Part shown: in pieces, positions 48,599-57,437 of the stretch
How the letters are laid out: each line of letters starts with the position of its first letter
Position numbering within the stretch: the first letter of the stretch is position 1
From: Kitasatospora viridis
GTDB taxonomy: Bacteria > Actinomycetota > Actinomycetes > Streptomycetales > Streptomycetaceae
NCBI RefSeq assembly: GCF_007829815.1
Contig: NZ_VIWT01000001.1
Span: 1,697,501 to 1,761,500, forward strand
Direction: 5' to 3'
Length of the DNA stretch: 64,000 nucleotides
Made by a program: the position numbers and the translations under genes
Notes under the pieces: generated by a model
What the model was told of the DNA's origin: nothing
Database searches by the model: none
What the model saw: only the letters and a program-made list of their open reading frames with translations

Positions 48599-50002
48599 TC
48601 ACCAGTCCCCGCCGCCACCGCCGAAGTCCCCGCCGAAGTCGCCGCCACCGCCGAAGTCGCCCCCGCCGCCGTCGAAGCCGCCGAAGTCGTTGCTGTTGAA
48701 GTCGCCGCCGGTGAAGTCACCGCCCTCGGCGCGCTCGTGGCCGCCGCCGAAGCCACCGCCGTCGTAACCGCCGCCGTCGAAGCCGCCGCCCCCGTAGCCG
48801 TAGGCCGACGGGCCGGAGAAGACCGAGCCGAGCATGGTGCCGACCAGCAGGCCGGGCAGCAGGCCGGAGCCGTAGCCGCCGAAGTAGCCGCCCGCCCAGG
48901 GGCCGTAGGCCGGGCCGGCGTCCCAGTAGGGCTGCGGGCCCTGGTCGGTCTGCACGGTGCGGATCGCCGGGTCCAGGCCACTGGCCAGGCGCTGCGCGTC
49001 GGCCGCGCAGACCGGCACCTCGCGGGCCGCGCCGCCGGCCGGCGCCCAGCGCGCGTCCTGGGTGGAGGGTCCGTGCCGGGGGTCGAAGAAGCACGGCGGA
49101 CGGCGGTCCGGCAGCGGCCGGCCGTCGCGCCGGGCGGCCAGGGTGGCGAGCGAGAACCGGCCGTCCTCCAGCGCGGTGGTCACCGCGGTGACGTCCTCCG
49201 GCTTGGTGGCCGCGTCCATGCTGCGCTTGGCGGTCTCGTAGGCGTCCAGCGCGCGGGTGTAGTCGGCCCGCTGGGCGTCGTCGGCGCCCGGGGCGCCCGG
49301 GTTGAAGTCGAGCCGCTCCAGTTCCTCGCCGAAGGCGGTGATGTCCTCGTCCACCACGGTGCGCAGCGCGCGCAGTTCGGCGGCCCGCTGCTCGGCCTTG
49401 CGCTTGCGGGAGCGGCGGACCAGCAGGAATATCCCGACGCCGACCAGGGCCAGCAGCACCAGCGGGACGATGATCAGCGCGGCGCTGAACTTGCTGTCGC
49501 CGCCGGGGGCGTGACCGGAGACCTTGGGCGCCGCATTGGTGACGAAATCGGTGAGTGTGCCGTTGATGTCACCGTGGTGCGAGTCGAAGGCGGCCTGGGC
49601 GTAGTTGTGCGCGGTCTGCGCGTTCAGCGCGCCCCGGTCGGCCCGGACGTCGAACTGGTTGCCGCGCCAGACCGCGTAGGCCCCGGCGAAGCCGACCTTG
49701 GTGCGCAGGTCCTGGAAGACGCTCTTCGCCGGGTACTGCGGGCTGTCCGGGACGACGGCGACGAAGATCGCCTTGTCCGCGTCCTTGATCGTCTTGGTCA
49801 GCGCGTCGGCCTGGGCCTGGGAGAACCGGCTGGTCATCGCCGGGTCGACGTAGACCTTGCCTTGCTTGAGGGATGCGGAGGCGTCGTCCAGCCCGCCGGA
49901 CGCGACGGCGGTGCCGGGTATGAGCAGGAGCAGCAGTCCGACCAGGACGGCCAGCAGCGCGACCGGCCCGCCCGCCCGGGATCGGCGAAGAGCGATTGTC
50001 AT
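48599..50002 (-). CDS. TPM-domain membrane protein with Gly-rich tail
   Basis: A 467-residue exported membrane protein. A signal peptide (about residues 1-33, ending TAVASGG) leads to a TPM domain (about 34-160). A membrane segment (about 172-195, IIVPLVLLALVGVGIFLLV) is followed by RRSRKRK and a helical cytoplasmic region (about 200-300). The last 90 residues are almost all Gly, Asp, Phe and Tyr, in units such as GGGDF. TPM domains occur in TLP18.3/Psb32-like and phosphatase-like proteins. The function here is unknown; the tail suggests disorder or phase-separating behaviour. Confidence 0.82.
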   Translation of the reverse strand: MTIALRRSRAGGPVALLAVLVGLLLLLIPGTAVASGGLDDASASLKQGKVYVDPAMTSRFSQAQADALTKTIKDADKAIFVAVVPDSPQYPAKSVFQDLRTKVGFAGAYAVWRGNQFDVRADRGALNAQTAHNYAQAAFDSHHGDINGTLTDFVTNAAPKVSGHAPGGDSKFSAALIIVPLVLLALVGVGIFLLVRRSRKRKAEQRAAELRALRTVVDEDITAFGEELERLDFNPGAPGADDAQRADYTRALDAYETAKRSMDAATKPEDVTAVTTALEDGRFSLATLAARRDGRPLPDRRPPCFFDPRHGPSTQDARWAPAGGAAREVPVCAADAQRLASGLDPAIRTVQTDQGPQPYWDAGPAYGPWAGGYFGGYGSGLLPGLLVGTMLGSVFSGPSAYGYGGGGFDGGGYDGGGFGGGHERAEGGDFTGGDFNSNDFGGFDGGGGDFGGGGDFGGDFGGGGGDW

Positions 50003-50199
50003 ATCCCAGACGCTACCGGGCCGCCAAACCGACCCCACCGGATCCCGCACCGCCGGAAATCCCGCCGGAACACCTGCGGAATCGTCAATTCCGCAGGCAG
50101 GCACCATGGTTGTGGCGCTGGCCAAGAACAGGCCAAGCCACCACCAAGACTCTTTCCCTTACGCAACAGTTACGTACGCCACACTCCCGAGGAGGCGCC

Positions 50200-50742
50200 A
50201 TGGCCGGGCAACGCTCGTCCTCGCTGACCGACGACTCCCCCAGGCGCGCCCGCGCCCGGGCCGCCCTGCCCGCCCCGCGGCGCGGTCCGGACGGTCCGGC
50301 GCCGGACCGGCGGCGCGGCCGGCCGCCCGGTCGCACCCGCACCAGGACGCGCCGCCCCGCACCGCGCGCGGTGCTCACCGGCTCGCTGGTGCTGCCGGTG
50401 CTGGGCGCCCTGCTGGACGAGCTGCGCGGAGCCGCGCCCGGCGGCGTCTTCGCGGTGCTGACCGTGCTGGGCGCGGTCGGGGCGGCCTGGCTGGCCACCC
50501 GGGCCGGCTGGTGGTGGGTGCTCACCGCGATCGCCCCGGTGGTGCTCGCCAGCACCGCCGGCGCCGAACTACTGGCCGGCCGGGAGGACTACGGCGACGT
50601 CAAGGCGCTGGCCGCCGCGGCCGCGAAGTGGGCGGTGCACGGCTTCCCGGTGATGGTCTCGGCCCTGCTGGCGGCCGCGGCGGCGGTCGGACTGCGGCTC
50701 TGGCTGGAGCGCGGCGGCCGGGGCGGGCGGGCCGCCTGCTGA
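50200..50742 (+). CDS. Membrane protein, DUF6542-like
   Basis: A 180-residue protein with ATG at 50200 behind GAGGAGG. The first 60 residues are basic and Pro/Arg-rich. Four membrane segments follow (about residues 62-80, 84-100, 104-122 and 148-170: VLTGSLVLPVLGALLDEL, FAVLTVLGAVGAAWLATRA). It resembles the small streptomycete DUF6542 proteins; I give that name from memory. Function unknown. The gene upstream is divergent and the DMT transporter gene downstream is 71 nt away. Confidence 0.75.
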   Translation: MAGQRSSSLTDDSPRRARARAALPAPRRGPDGPAPDRRRGRPPGRTRTRTRRPAPRAVLTGSLVLPVLGALLDELRGAAPGGVFAVLTVLGAVGAAWLATRAGWWWVLTAIAPVVLASTAGAELLAGREDYGDVKALAAAAAKWAVHGFPVMVSALLAAAAAVGLRLWLERGGRGGRAAC

Positions 50743-50813
50743 CCTGGCCGGGGTTTCCGCGCGGTCACGCGGACAGGGCATAGTGGGGATCGAATCCCCC
50801 GTCAGGAGAACTT

Positions 50814-51728
50814 GTGATCATCGGCTTGGTGACCGCCGTCGCGGCCTCCACCTGCTACGGCCTCGGTTCGGTGCTGCAGGCGGTCGGCTCCCGTCGCTCC
50901 GCGCGCGAGGAGGCCGCCCGGGAGTCCGAGCGCGCCCAGGTCACCGAGCACGGCGGACCGAGCCTGAGCTCCACCGCCAAGGCCGTGGTCACCTGGGAGT
51001 TCATGGTCGGCACGGTGCTGGACTTCGTCGGCTTCCTGCTCGGTGCGCTCTCCGCCCGGCTGCTGCCGCTCTTCCTCTCGCAGACCGTGATCAGCGCCAA
51101 CCTGGTGATCACCGCGCTGTGCAGCATCAAGCTGCTCGGGGTGCGGCTGCGCCGACCGGAGTGGGCCTCGATCGGGGTGGTCTGCGGTGCGCTGGTGCTG
51201 CTCGCGCTGGCCGCCGGCAAGGAGGGCACCGGCACCACCCCGATCAGCACCCACTGGTGGCTGCTGCTGATCTCGGTGGTGGTGATCGCCGGCGGCTCCC
51301 TGCTGGTCCGCCGACTGGGCACCAGCGGCGCGGTGGTGGCCGGCCTGCTCTCCGGGCTGGGCTTCGGCGCGCTCGGCATCGGCGTCCGGGTGCTCAACGG
51401 GGTGGACCCGTTCTCGCTCGCCGACCTGCTCTCCGACCCGGCTCTCTACGCGATCCTGGTCGGCGGCCTGGGCGGGATGTACCTGCACACGGTGGCGCTG
51501 CAGATCGGCTCGGTGAACGGCGCGACCGCGGCCCTGGTGGTCGGCGAGACGGTGGTGCCCGGCATCGTCGGCGTGGTCTGGCTGGGCGACGCGACCCGGG
51601 CCGGGCTGGGCTGGCTCGGCCTGATCGGCTTCGTGCTGGCGGTCGCCGGCGCGGTCGCAGTGGCCCACTACGGCGAGGGCGAGGGCGCCCTCCACGCGGA
51701 CTCCAGGGCCCCGGAGCCGGCCCGCTGA
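50814..51728 (+). CDS. DMT (EamA-like) transporter
   Basis: A 304-residue membrane protein starting at GTG 50814 behind AGGAG, with nine or ten membrane segments, among them IIGLVTAVAASTCYGLGSVL, VIAGGSLLVRRLGTSGAVVA and LVVGETVVPGIVGVVWLGD. It has the duplicated drug/metabolite exporter layout, and a charged soluble loop at residues about 24-50. Substrate unknown. It converges on mutM with 28 nt between the stops and no clear hairpin. Confidence 0.82.
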   Translation: MIIGLVTAVAASTCYGLGSVLQAVGSRRSAREEAARESERAQVTEHGGPSLSSTAKAVVTWEFMVGTVLDFVGFLLGALSARLLPLFLSQTVISANLVITALCSIKLLGVRLRRPEWASIGVVCGALVLLALAAGKEGTGTTPISTHWWLLLISVVVIAGGSLLVRRLGTSGAVVAGLLSGLGFGALGIGVRVLNGVDPFSLADLLSDPALYAILVGGLGGMYLHTVALQIGSVNGATAALVVGETVVPGIVGVVWLGDATRAGLGWLGLIGFVLAVAGAVAVAHYGEGEGALHADSRAPEPAR

Positions 51729-51756
51729 CCGACCGTCTCGCCGGGCTGACCCGCCG

Positions 51757-52614
51757 TCAGGCGGCGCGCTGGCGCGGCAGGCGCTGGCAGCGCGGGCAGA
51801 AGTAGCTGGAGCGGTTCATCCAGGCGGCCCGCCGGATCGGCGTGGCGCAGCGGTAGCAGGGCTCGCCCTCCCGCCCGTAGGCGTCCAGCGAGCGGGAGAA
51901 GTAGCCGCTCTCGCCGTTCACGTTGACGTAGAGGCTGTCGAAGCTGGTGCCGCCGACCGCCAGCGCGGCCGTCATCACCTCGCGGGCGTTGCCCAGCAGG
52001 GTGGCGGCCAGCGGGCGGGTCAGGGTCGCGGTCGGGCGCTCGTAGTGCAGCTTGGAGCGCCAGAGCGCCTCGTCGGCGTAGATGTTGCCGACCCCGCTGA
52101 CCAGGGTCTGGTCCAGCAGCGCCCGCTTGACGGTGGTGCGCTTGGCGCGCAGCTCGGTGAAGAACCGCTGCTCGTCGAAGAGCGGGTCCAGCGGGTCGCG
52201 GGCGATGTGGGCGAGCGAGGCCGGCAGGCCGTCCGGGTCCGCCTCCTCCACCGCGAGGTGGCCGAAGGTGCGCTGGTCCACGAAGCGCAGCTCGCGCCTG
52301 CCGTCGGTGAACCGCAGCCGGACCCGCAGGTGGGTCTCGTCCGGCTGCTCCGGCTCCTGCACCAGCAGCTGGCCGCTCATCCCGAGGTGGCCGAGCATGG
52401 CCAGGCCGTCGCCGGCCGGCAACCACAGGTACTTGCCGCGCCGCTCGGCCGCGCCGAGGGTGCGGCCGACCAGCTGGGCGGCGAAGTCGGCGGCGCCGCC
52501 GACCTGTCGGCGGACCGCGCGCGGGTGCAGCACCTGCGCCTCGGCGACGGTGCGGCCGGTGACCCAGCGGGCCAGGCCGCGCCGGACCACCTCGACCTCG
52601 GGCAGTTCGGGCAC
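51757..52614 (-). CDS. mutM: Formamidopyrimidine-DNA glycosylase
   Basis: A 285-residue Fpg starting at GTG 52614 ([19 protein letters not shown]), with the catalytic N-terminal Pro and Glu3. The beta-hairpin Lys region ([17 protein letters not shown]) and the H2TH domain ([13 protein letters not shown]) are present. The zinc finger has [20 protein letters not shown] and CPRC. It removes 8-oxoguanine and cuts the strand. It is last in the DUF177-rpmF-rnc-mutM operon. Confidence 0.96.
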   Translation of the reverse strand: MPELPEVEVVRRGLARWVTGRTVAEAQVLHPRAVRRQVGGAADFAAQLVGRTLGAAERRGKYLWLPAGDGLAMLGHLGMSGQLLVQEPEQPDETHLRVRLRFTDGRRELRFVDQRTFGHLAVEEADPDGLPASLAHIARDPLDPLFDEQRFFTELRAKRTTVKRALLDQTLVSGVGNIYADEALWRSKLHYERPTATLTRPLAATLLGNAREVMTAALAVGGTSFDSLYVNVNGESGYFSRSLDAYGREGEPCYRCATPIRRAAWMNRSSYFCPRCQRLPRQRAA

Positions 52615-52638
52615 GGCCGGTCCCTCCGGTTCAGCGGG

Positions 52639-53418
52639 TCAGGCGGCGGGTGCGGCGTTGTCGCCGTACTTGGCCTTGATCGCGCGCCAGGCGCTCTCGG
52701 CGGCCTTCTGCTCGGCCTCCTTCTTGGAGCGGCCGGTGCCGCTGCCGAAGGCCTCGCCGGCCACCCGGGCCGCCGCGTTGAAGGTCTTCTCGTGGTCCGG
52801 ACCGGACTCCTCGACCACGTACTCGGGCACGCCGATGCCGACCGAGGCGGTCAGCTCCTGCAGGCTGGTCTTCCAGTCCAGGCCGGCGCCCAGCTGCGAG
52901 GACTCCGCGATCAGCGGGTCGAAGAGGCGGTGCACGAACTCGGTGGCGGCGTCCAGCCCCTGGTCGAGGTAGACGGCGCCGATCACGGCCTCGACGGTGT
53001 CCGCGAGGATCGAGGACTTGTCCCGGCCGCCGGTGCCCTCCTCGCCCTTGCCGAGCCGGATGAAGGTCCCCAGTTCGAGACCGCGGCCGACCTCGGCGAG
53101 CGCGCGCGAGTTCACCACCGCGGCGCGCAGCTTGGCGAGGGTGCCCTCCGGCACATCCGGGTGGATGCGGTAGAGGGTGTCGGTGACCACCAGTCCCAGC
53201 ACCGAGTCGCCGAGGAACTCCAGGCGCTCGTTGGTGGGCAGGCCGCCGTTCTCGTAGGCGAACGACCGGTGGGTCAGGGCACGTACCAGAAGGGCGCGCT
53301 CGAGCGTGTACCCGAGGCGCCCTTCCAGGACGTCGTATGCGGTCGAGGCCGGCCCGCTGCCCGGTTCACCACCGCTTTTGCGGGGGCCCGACTTGCGGGA
53401 GGAGTGAGCGTCCGACAT
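52639..53418 (-). CDS. rnc: Ribonuclease III
   Basis: A 259-residue RNase III. The catalytic domain holds the signature [18 protein letters not shown] with the metal-binding Glu/Asp set, and [15 protein letters not shown]. The dsRNA-binding domain is at the C-terminus (about residues 180-250). It processes rRNA and is AbsB in S. coelicolor, needed for antibiotic production. The ATG at 53418 ([12 protein letters not shown]) gives a normal length. It lies between rpmF and mutM. Confidence 0.95.
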   Translation of the reverse strand: MSDAHSSRKSGPRKSGGEPGSGPASTAYDVLEGRLGYTLERALLVRALTHRSFAYENGGLPTNERLEFLGDSVLGLVVTDTLYRIHPDVPEGTLAKLRAAVVNSRALAEVGRGLELGTFIRLGKGEEGTGGRDKSSILADTVEAVIGAVYLDQGLDAATEFVHRLFDPLIAESSQLGAGLDWKTSLQELTASVGIGVPEYVVEESGPDHEKTFNAAARVAGEAFGSGTGRSKKEAEQKAAESAWRAIKAKYGDNAAPAA

Positions 53419-53438
53419 CGATCCGTCCACCCCGCCGA

Positions 53439-53612
53439 TCAGACCGAGAGGACCTGGCGACGGTTGTACGTGCCGCAGCTCGGGCACGCGATGTGGCCGA
53501 GCTTCGGCTCGTGGCAGCGGTCGCACGCCACGAGGGCCGGGACGACGGCCTTCCAGTTGCTACGGCGGTGGCGCGTGTTGCTGCGCGACATCTTCCGCTT
53601 CGGAACAGCCAC
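53439..53612 (-). CDS. rpmF: 50S ribosomal protein L32, zinc-binding form
   Basis: A 57-residue L32 starting at GTG 53612: [20 protein letters not shown], then Cys30-x2-Cys33 in [10 protein letters not shown] and Cys43-x2-Cys46 in [10 protein letters not shown]. Four cysteines make this the zinc-binding (C+) form; streptomycetes can also carry Cys-free, Zur-regulated copies elsewhere. It lies 2 nt after the DUF177 gene and 20 nt before rnc. Confidence 0.97.
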   Translation of the reverse strand: MAVPKRKMSRSNTRHRRSNWKAVVPALVACDRCHEPKLGHIACPSCGTYNRRQVLSV

Positions 53613-53614
53613 GG

Positions 53615-54247
53615 CTACTTCTCCTGGTTCTCCGCGAGACCCTCACGGGTGTCGCTGGTGTTGTCACCCTCGTCGCCGTGGCCGGCGGAGAGTCCCTGCA
53701 AAGCCGCCCACCGGGGGTCGGCGGCATCGTGGTGGTGGTCCGGGTCGTCGTTGAGCAGTGCCCCGCACTCGGAGCACAGGCCCAGGCAGTCTTCCCGGCA
53801 CACCGGCTGCAGCGGCAGTTCGAGCACCACCGCGTCACGCAGCACCGGCTGGAGGTCGAAGAAATCGCCCTCCAACCGGTAAGTCTCTTCCTCGTCCTCG
53901 TCGGACTCGCCGTCCTGCGAGGACACCCGGCCGCGCTCGTCGGTCTCCGGGTAGTAGTACAGCTCCTGGAACTCGACGTCGATGTCGTCCTCGACGGGCT
54001 CCAGGCAGCGGACGCACTCGCCGGTCACGTGCGCCTCGGCGGTGCCCGTCACGAGCACCCCCTCGACCACGGACTCCAGGCGGAGCTCCAGCTCGATCTC
54101 GCTGCCGACCGGGACGCCGATGACGTCCTCGATGCCGAGCGCCTCGGGCGCCGGGAGGGTCCGGGAGACCGTGCGCATCGACCCGGGGCGACGGCCGAGC
54201 TCATGCGTGTCGAACACGAGCGGGTCGCGGTGGTCGAGGCGGTTCAC
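53615..54247 (-). CDS. DUF177 (YceD-like) protein
   Basis: A 210-residue protein starting at GTG 54247 ([20 protein letters not shown]). It holds the YceD core: [20 protein letters not shown] and [20 protein letters not shown], a Cys-rich likely metal site. The middle is very acidic. YceD is linked to 23S rRNA maturation and almost always precedes rpmF. It opens this operon. A promoter-like pair lies about 120 nt upstream. Confidence 0.92.
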   Translation of the reverse strand: MNRLDHRDPLVFDTHELGRRPGSMRTVSRTLPAPEALGIEDVIGVPVGSEIELELRLESVVEGVLVTGTAEAHVTGECVRCLEPVEDDIDVEFQELYYYPETDERGRVSSQDGESDEDEEETYRLEGDFFDLQPVLRDAVVLELPLQPVCREDCLGLCSECGALLNDDPDHHHDAADPRWAALQGLSAGHGDEGDNTSDTREGLAENQEK

Positions 54248-54368
54248 GGTTCCTGACTTCCTGACGGCGGGCGCATCACTGCACGGCGCGGGTGGCGACT
54301 GGGTGGTCCGGGCCCCGCGCGATGCGCGGGCAGCCGAACGGTCCGACAACGAATGGGCCGGAGTGGTC

Positions 54369-54397
54369 AGCGTACCCGAGAGTCCGCCCAGGCCCAA
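54369..54397 (-). promoter_or_regulatory. Candidate promoter of the DUF177-rpmF-rnc-mutM operon
   Basis: On the minus strand TTGGGC (54392-54397) stands 17 bp before TACGCT (54369-54374), a fair match to the vegetative streptomycete pattern. It lies about 125 nt upstream of the DUF177 start. Confidence 0.42.
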
Positions 54398-54410
54398 CTT
54401 CGGTCCCTGC

Positions 54411-55571
54411 TCAGCGGCCGCCCAGCTCACGCAGCCTGGTCATGTCGATCATGCTGGTGTCGAAGAAGCTTGTCTCGTCCAGGGCCGGCTGACCGCCCTG
54501 CTGGTACTCGTACGGCGCCTGCGGCTGGTAGCCGGGCTGCGGCGGGATCTGCTGCTGGTAGGCGGCCTGCTCCGGGTAGCCGGTGTAGCCGGCCGCGTAC
54601 GGGTCGGCGTGCTCGGGCTGCTGGTAGCCGTACTGGCCGTGCCCGTAGGCGGCGGCCGCCGGGTCGTAGGCCGTGCCGTAGCCGTCCTGGGCGTAGCCGC
54701 CCTGCTCGGCGGCCGGGGCGTAGGGCTGGTGGGCGGGCTGGGCCGGGTACTCCTGGCCGGGGTAGCCGCCCTGCTGCTGCCAGCCGGCCTCGGCCGGGCT
54801 CTGCTCCGGCCAGGTCTGGGCCACCGGCACGGCGGCCGGCTCCGGGTCGCGGTACCAGGGCTGCTCGTCCTCGCCGTCGGCGAAGCCGGCGGCCACCGCC
54901 TCGGCCCGGTCCTTGAGCTGCTGCGCCTCGTCGGCGGCGGCCAGGTAGGCGCCGAGCTCGTCGATCGGGGCCTTGCCGAGCAGCTTGTCCCGGCCCCGGC
55001 CGACCGCCTCCAGGGTGCCGCTGAGCACCGTCTGCAGGGTGGCCAGCTTGAGGTCGACGTACTCGTCGACCTCCGGGCTGGGGCTCACCGCGGGCTGGAA
55101 CTCCTCGCCGTCCTCCGGCTCGTAGCCGCCCCCGCCGCGCAGCTTGTCCCGGCCCCGGCCGACCGCTCCGAGGGTCTTGGTGAGCACGACCTCGAAGTTG
55201 GCCAGCTTGGAGTCGACGTAGTCGTCGGCCTCCTGGCGCTTGACCGCGACCTCCTCGCGGGCCTCGGCGAGGAGCTTGTCCGCCTCGGCCTGGGCCCGGC
55301 GGACCACCTCGGTGTCGGAGATCAGCGAGCCGCGCTCGGCGTGCGCGCCCTGGATGATCCGGTCGGCCTCGCCGCGGGCGTCGGCCACCACCTGCTCGTG
55401 GTCGGCCATCACCGACTGGGCGTGCGCCAGCTCCGCCGGCAGCGTGTCGACGAGGTCGCGCAGCATGGCCACGAGTTCGGCCCGGTTCACCACGCAGGAG
55501 GCCGACATGGGCATCGCCCGGGCGTTCTCGACCACGGCGATGATCTCGTCGACTCTGTTCTGCACGTCCAC
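54411..55571 (-). CDS. DivIVA-like coiled-coil protein with internal duplication
   Basis: A 386-residue protein starting at GTG 55571 (DVQNRVDEIIAVVENARAMP). Residues about 1-110 are helical, with VVRRAQAEADKLLAEAREEV as in DivIVA or ATP-synthase b subunits. A 31-residue unit occurs twice (116-146 and 169-199; YVD, VGRGRDKL and others shared, 21 of 31 identical). The last 150 residues are Gln/Tyr/Gly/Pro-rich. Related genes upstream of coaD are annotated as cell division initiation proteins. The role is not established. Confidence 0.78.
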   Translation of the reverse strand: MDVQNRVDEIIAVVENARAMPMSASCVVNRAELVAMLRDLVDTLPAELAHAQSVMADHEQVVADARGEADRIIQGAHAERGSLISDTEVVRRAQAEADKLLAEAREEVAVKRQEADDYVDSKLANFEVVLTKTLGAVGRGRDKLRGGGGYEPEDGEEFQPAVSPSPEVDEYVDLKLATLQTVLSGTLEAVGRGRDKLLGKAPIDELGAYLAAADEAQQLKDRAEAVAAGFADGEDEQPWYRDPEPAAVPVAQTWPEQSPAEAGWQQQGGYPGQEYPAQPAHQPYAPAAEQGGYAQDGYGTAYDPAAAAYGHGQYGYQQPEHADPYAAGYTGYPEQAAYQQQIPPQPGYQPQAPYEYQQGGQPALDETSFFDTSMIDMTRLRELGGR

Positions 55572-55659
55572 GGGCCTGTCGTCTTTCCGTGAGTAACCGC
55601 AGGGCGGAACACAGACTGTACGTCAGTTTCCGCACCCCGCGGCGCGACCCCTCGGTGCG

Positions 55660-56148
55660 CTACCGGGCGGCGCGTTCGGCGATCCGGTCGACCAGGCGCT
55701 GGTGCACGCTCGGCGGGATCAGGTGGGAGACGTCGCCGCCGTAGCTCGCCACCTCCTTGACCAGGGTCGAGGAGAGGAAGCTCCAGGTCGGCGAGGTCGG
55801 CACGAACAGCGTCTCGACGCCGGTCAGGCCGCGGTTCATCTGGGCCATCTGCAGCTCGTAGTCGAAGTCGCTGACCGCCCGCAGGCCCTTCACGATGGCC
55901 GGAATCCCGCGCTCCCGGCAGAAGTCCACCAGCAGGCCCTGGTGCGACTCGACCTTGACGTTGCCGTACGCCGCGGTGGTCTCCTCGATCATCGAGATCC
56001 GCTCGTCGATGCTGAACAGGCCCTGCTTGTTCTTGTTGACCAGCACCGCGACGTGCACCACGTCGTAGAGCTTGGAGGCCCGCTCGATGATGTCGAGGTG
56101 GCCGTTGGTGATGGGGTCGAACGATCCCGGACAGACTGCGCGGCGCAT
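55660..56148 (-). CDS. coaD: Phosphopantetheine adenylyltransferase
   Basis: A 162-residue enzyme of CoA synthesis. The nucleotidyltransferase motif is CPGSFDPITNGHLDIIERAS (TxGH type, here TNGH). The second substrate loop is FLSSTLVKEVASYGGDVSHL. It adds AMP to 4'-phosphopantetheine. It starts 40 nt after rsmD, the usual rsmD-coaD pair. Confidence 0.96.
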   Translation of the reverse strand: MRRAVCPGSFDPITNGHLDIIERASKLYDVVHVAVLVNKNKQGLFSIDERISMIEETTAAYGNVKVESHQGLLVDFCRERGIPAIVKGLRAVSDFDYELQMAQMNRGLTGVETLFVPTSPTWSFLSSTLVKEVASYGGDVSHLIPPSVHQRLVDRIAERAAR

Positions 56149-56188
56149 TTCGGTGGTGTCCCTTTCGACTAGTCCCGGCGGGCCGGGC

Positions 56189-56752
56189 TCAGACGGCCTG
56201 TCCGTACCAGAGCGTGCCCTCGCCGTAGCGGCGGGAGCGGAGCGGTTCGAAGCCCCCGGGCCAGCCGAACTCGCCGCCGCGGGTGCTCCGTTCCACGGTG
56301 ACGAGTGCGTCGTCGGTGATCCAGCCCCCAGCCCGTAGTGTGATCAGCATCTCGCGCAGTTCCTCGTCGGTGACCGCGTACGGCGGGTCCAGGAAGACCA
56401 GGTCGAAGGGCTGCTCCGGAGCCGGGCCGGCGGCCACCCGCTCGGCCCGGTCGGCCCGCACCTCGGCGCCGGCCAGCCCGACCGTCTTCACGTTGGCCCG
56501 CACCACCCGGGCCGCCGCGCCGTCCGCCTCCACCAGCAGCACGCCGGCCGCGCCGCGGGAGAGCGCCTCCAGGCCGACCGCCCCGGACCCGGCGTACAGG
56601 TCCAGCAGCCGGGCCCCGGCCAGCGTGCCGCGCAGCGACTCCAGGGTGGAGAACATCGCCTCGCGGGCCTTGTCGGAGGTCGGCCGGGTACCCCGGCCGG
56701 GCGGGACGGCCAGCCGACGGCCGCCGGCCGCCCCGGCGATGACGCGGGTCAT
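56189..56752 (-). CDS. rsmD: 16S rRNA (guanine966-N2)-methyltransferase
   Basis: A protein of about 187 residues (MTRVIAGAAGGRRLAVPPGR). The SAM loop is LLDLYAGSGAVGLEALSRGA and the catalytic motif IV is LVFLDPPYAV. It methylates G966 of 16S rRNA. The ATG at 56752 has GAAGG at a good distance; the in-frame ATG at 56758 lies too close to it. Confidence 0.95.
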   Translation of the reverse strand: MTRVIAGAAGGRRLAVPPGRGTRPTSDKAREAMFSTLESLRGTLAGARLLDLYAGSGAVGLEALSRGAAGVLLVEADGAAARVVRANVKTVGLAGAEVRADRAERVAAGPAPEQPFDLVFLDPPYAVTDEELREMLITLRAGGWITDDALVTVERSTRGGEFGWPGGFEPLRSRRYGEGTLWYGQAV

Positions 56753-56832
56753 ACCCATCCTTCGAGCTCAACGGATGCCGAGGGTTCGGCACGACCACGC
56801 TATACGGGGCGACCGGCGGCCCGGTGGAGGGG

Positions 56833-57354
56833 CTACTCCTGCGGTGTCGCGCCCGGTGCCGCGCCGAGCAGCGACGGCGAGGCGTAGCGGGACCAGGACA
56901 GGCAGCCGTCGGCCGGCTCGTACTCGGGGCGGCGCGGGTCGTGCCCGAGCTCGCGCAGCTTGGTGCGGACGGAGTCGGGCGTGCGGCCGAACCGGGCGGC
57001 GATCCGGGCGATGGTCTCGCCCGCGTGGAACCGCCGGGTCAGCTCCTCCTCGTGCTGCGGCACCCAGGGGGCGCCGTGCCCGGGGTAGAGCTCGCGCAGC
57101 ACGTCGCGGTCGGGGATGGGCTCGGAGACGTCGGCGACGATCGCCAGGGCGCGCAGCGCGCGGTTGAGCGCGATCCGCAGACTCGCCACGTCCTCCACCG
57201 GAAGGCGCAGCTTGCCGCCGGCCAGCGGCTCGGCCGCGTGGCCCTCGCGCCAGCCGGACAGGGTGAGGGTGACCTCTCGGTCGTCGTCGCTGGCGAGTTC
57301 GATGCGGAAGACCTTGTCGCCCAGCGGAAGCTCGTTGAGATGCCGGAAAGCCAT
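56833..57354 (-). CDS. Uncharacterised protein with HTH-like C-terminus
   Basis: A 173-residue protein starting MAFRHLNELPLGDKVFRIEL. The first 85 residues look like a beta-rich domain (VTLTLSGWREGHAAEPLAGG). The rest contains FHAGETIARIAARFGRTPDS followed by VRTKLRELGHDPRRPEYE, close to a resolvase-like helix-turn-helix. I do not recognise a named family. It lies between rsmD and recG on the same strand, 83 nt after recG. Confidence 0.65.
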   Translation of the reverse strand: MAFRHLNELPLGDKVFRIELASDDDREVTLTLSGWREGHAAEPLAGGKLRLPVEDVASLRIALNRALRALAIVADVSEPIPDRDVLRELYPGHGAPWVPQHEEELTRRFHAGETIARIAARFGRTPDSVRTKLRELGHDPRRPEYEPADGCLSWSRYASPSLLGAAPGATPQE

Positions 57355-57437
57355 TGCCGAAACCCCCAAGTGTCGTGCCAGGAACGCACCTTGAGGTGCG
57401 CCCTGAACACCTTCATTCTCTCCTGGAGGTCTGACAG

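Noticed and set aside
48599-48800. Short GC-rich direct repeats that at first look like a CRISPR or minisatellite
   Set aside because: They encode the Gly-rich tail of the TPM protein in frame; spacers are not unique and no cas genes are near.
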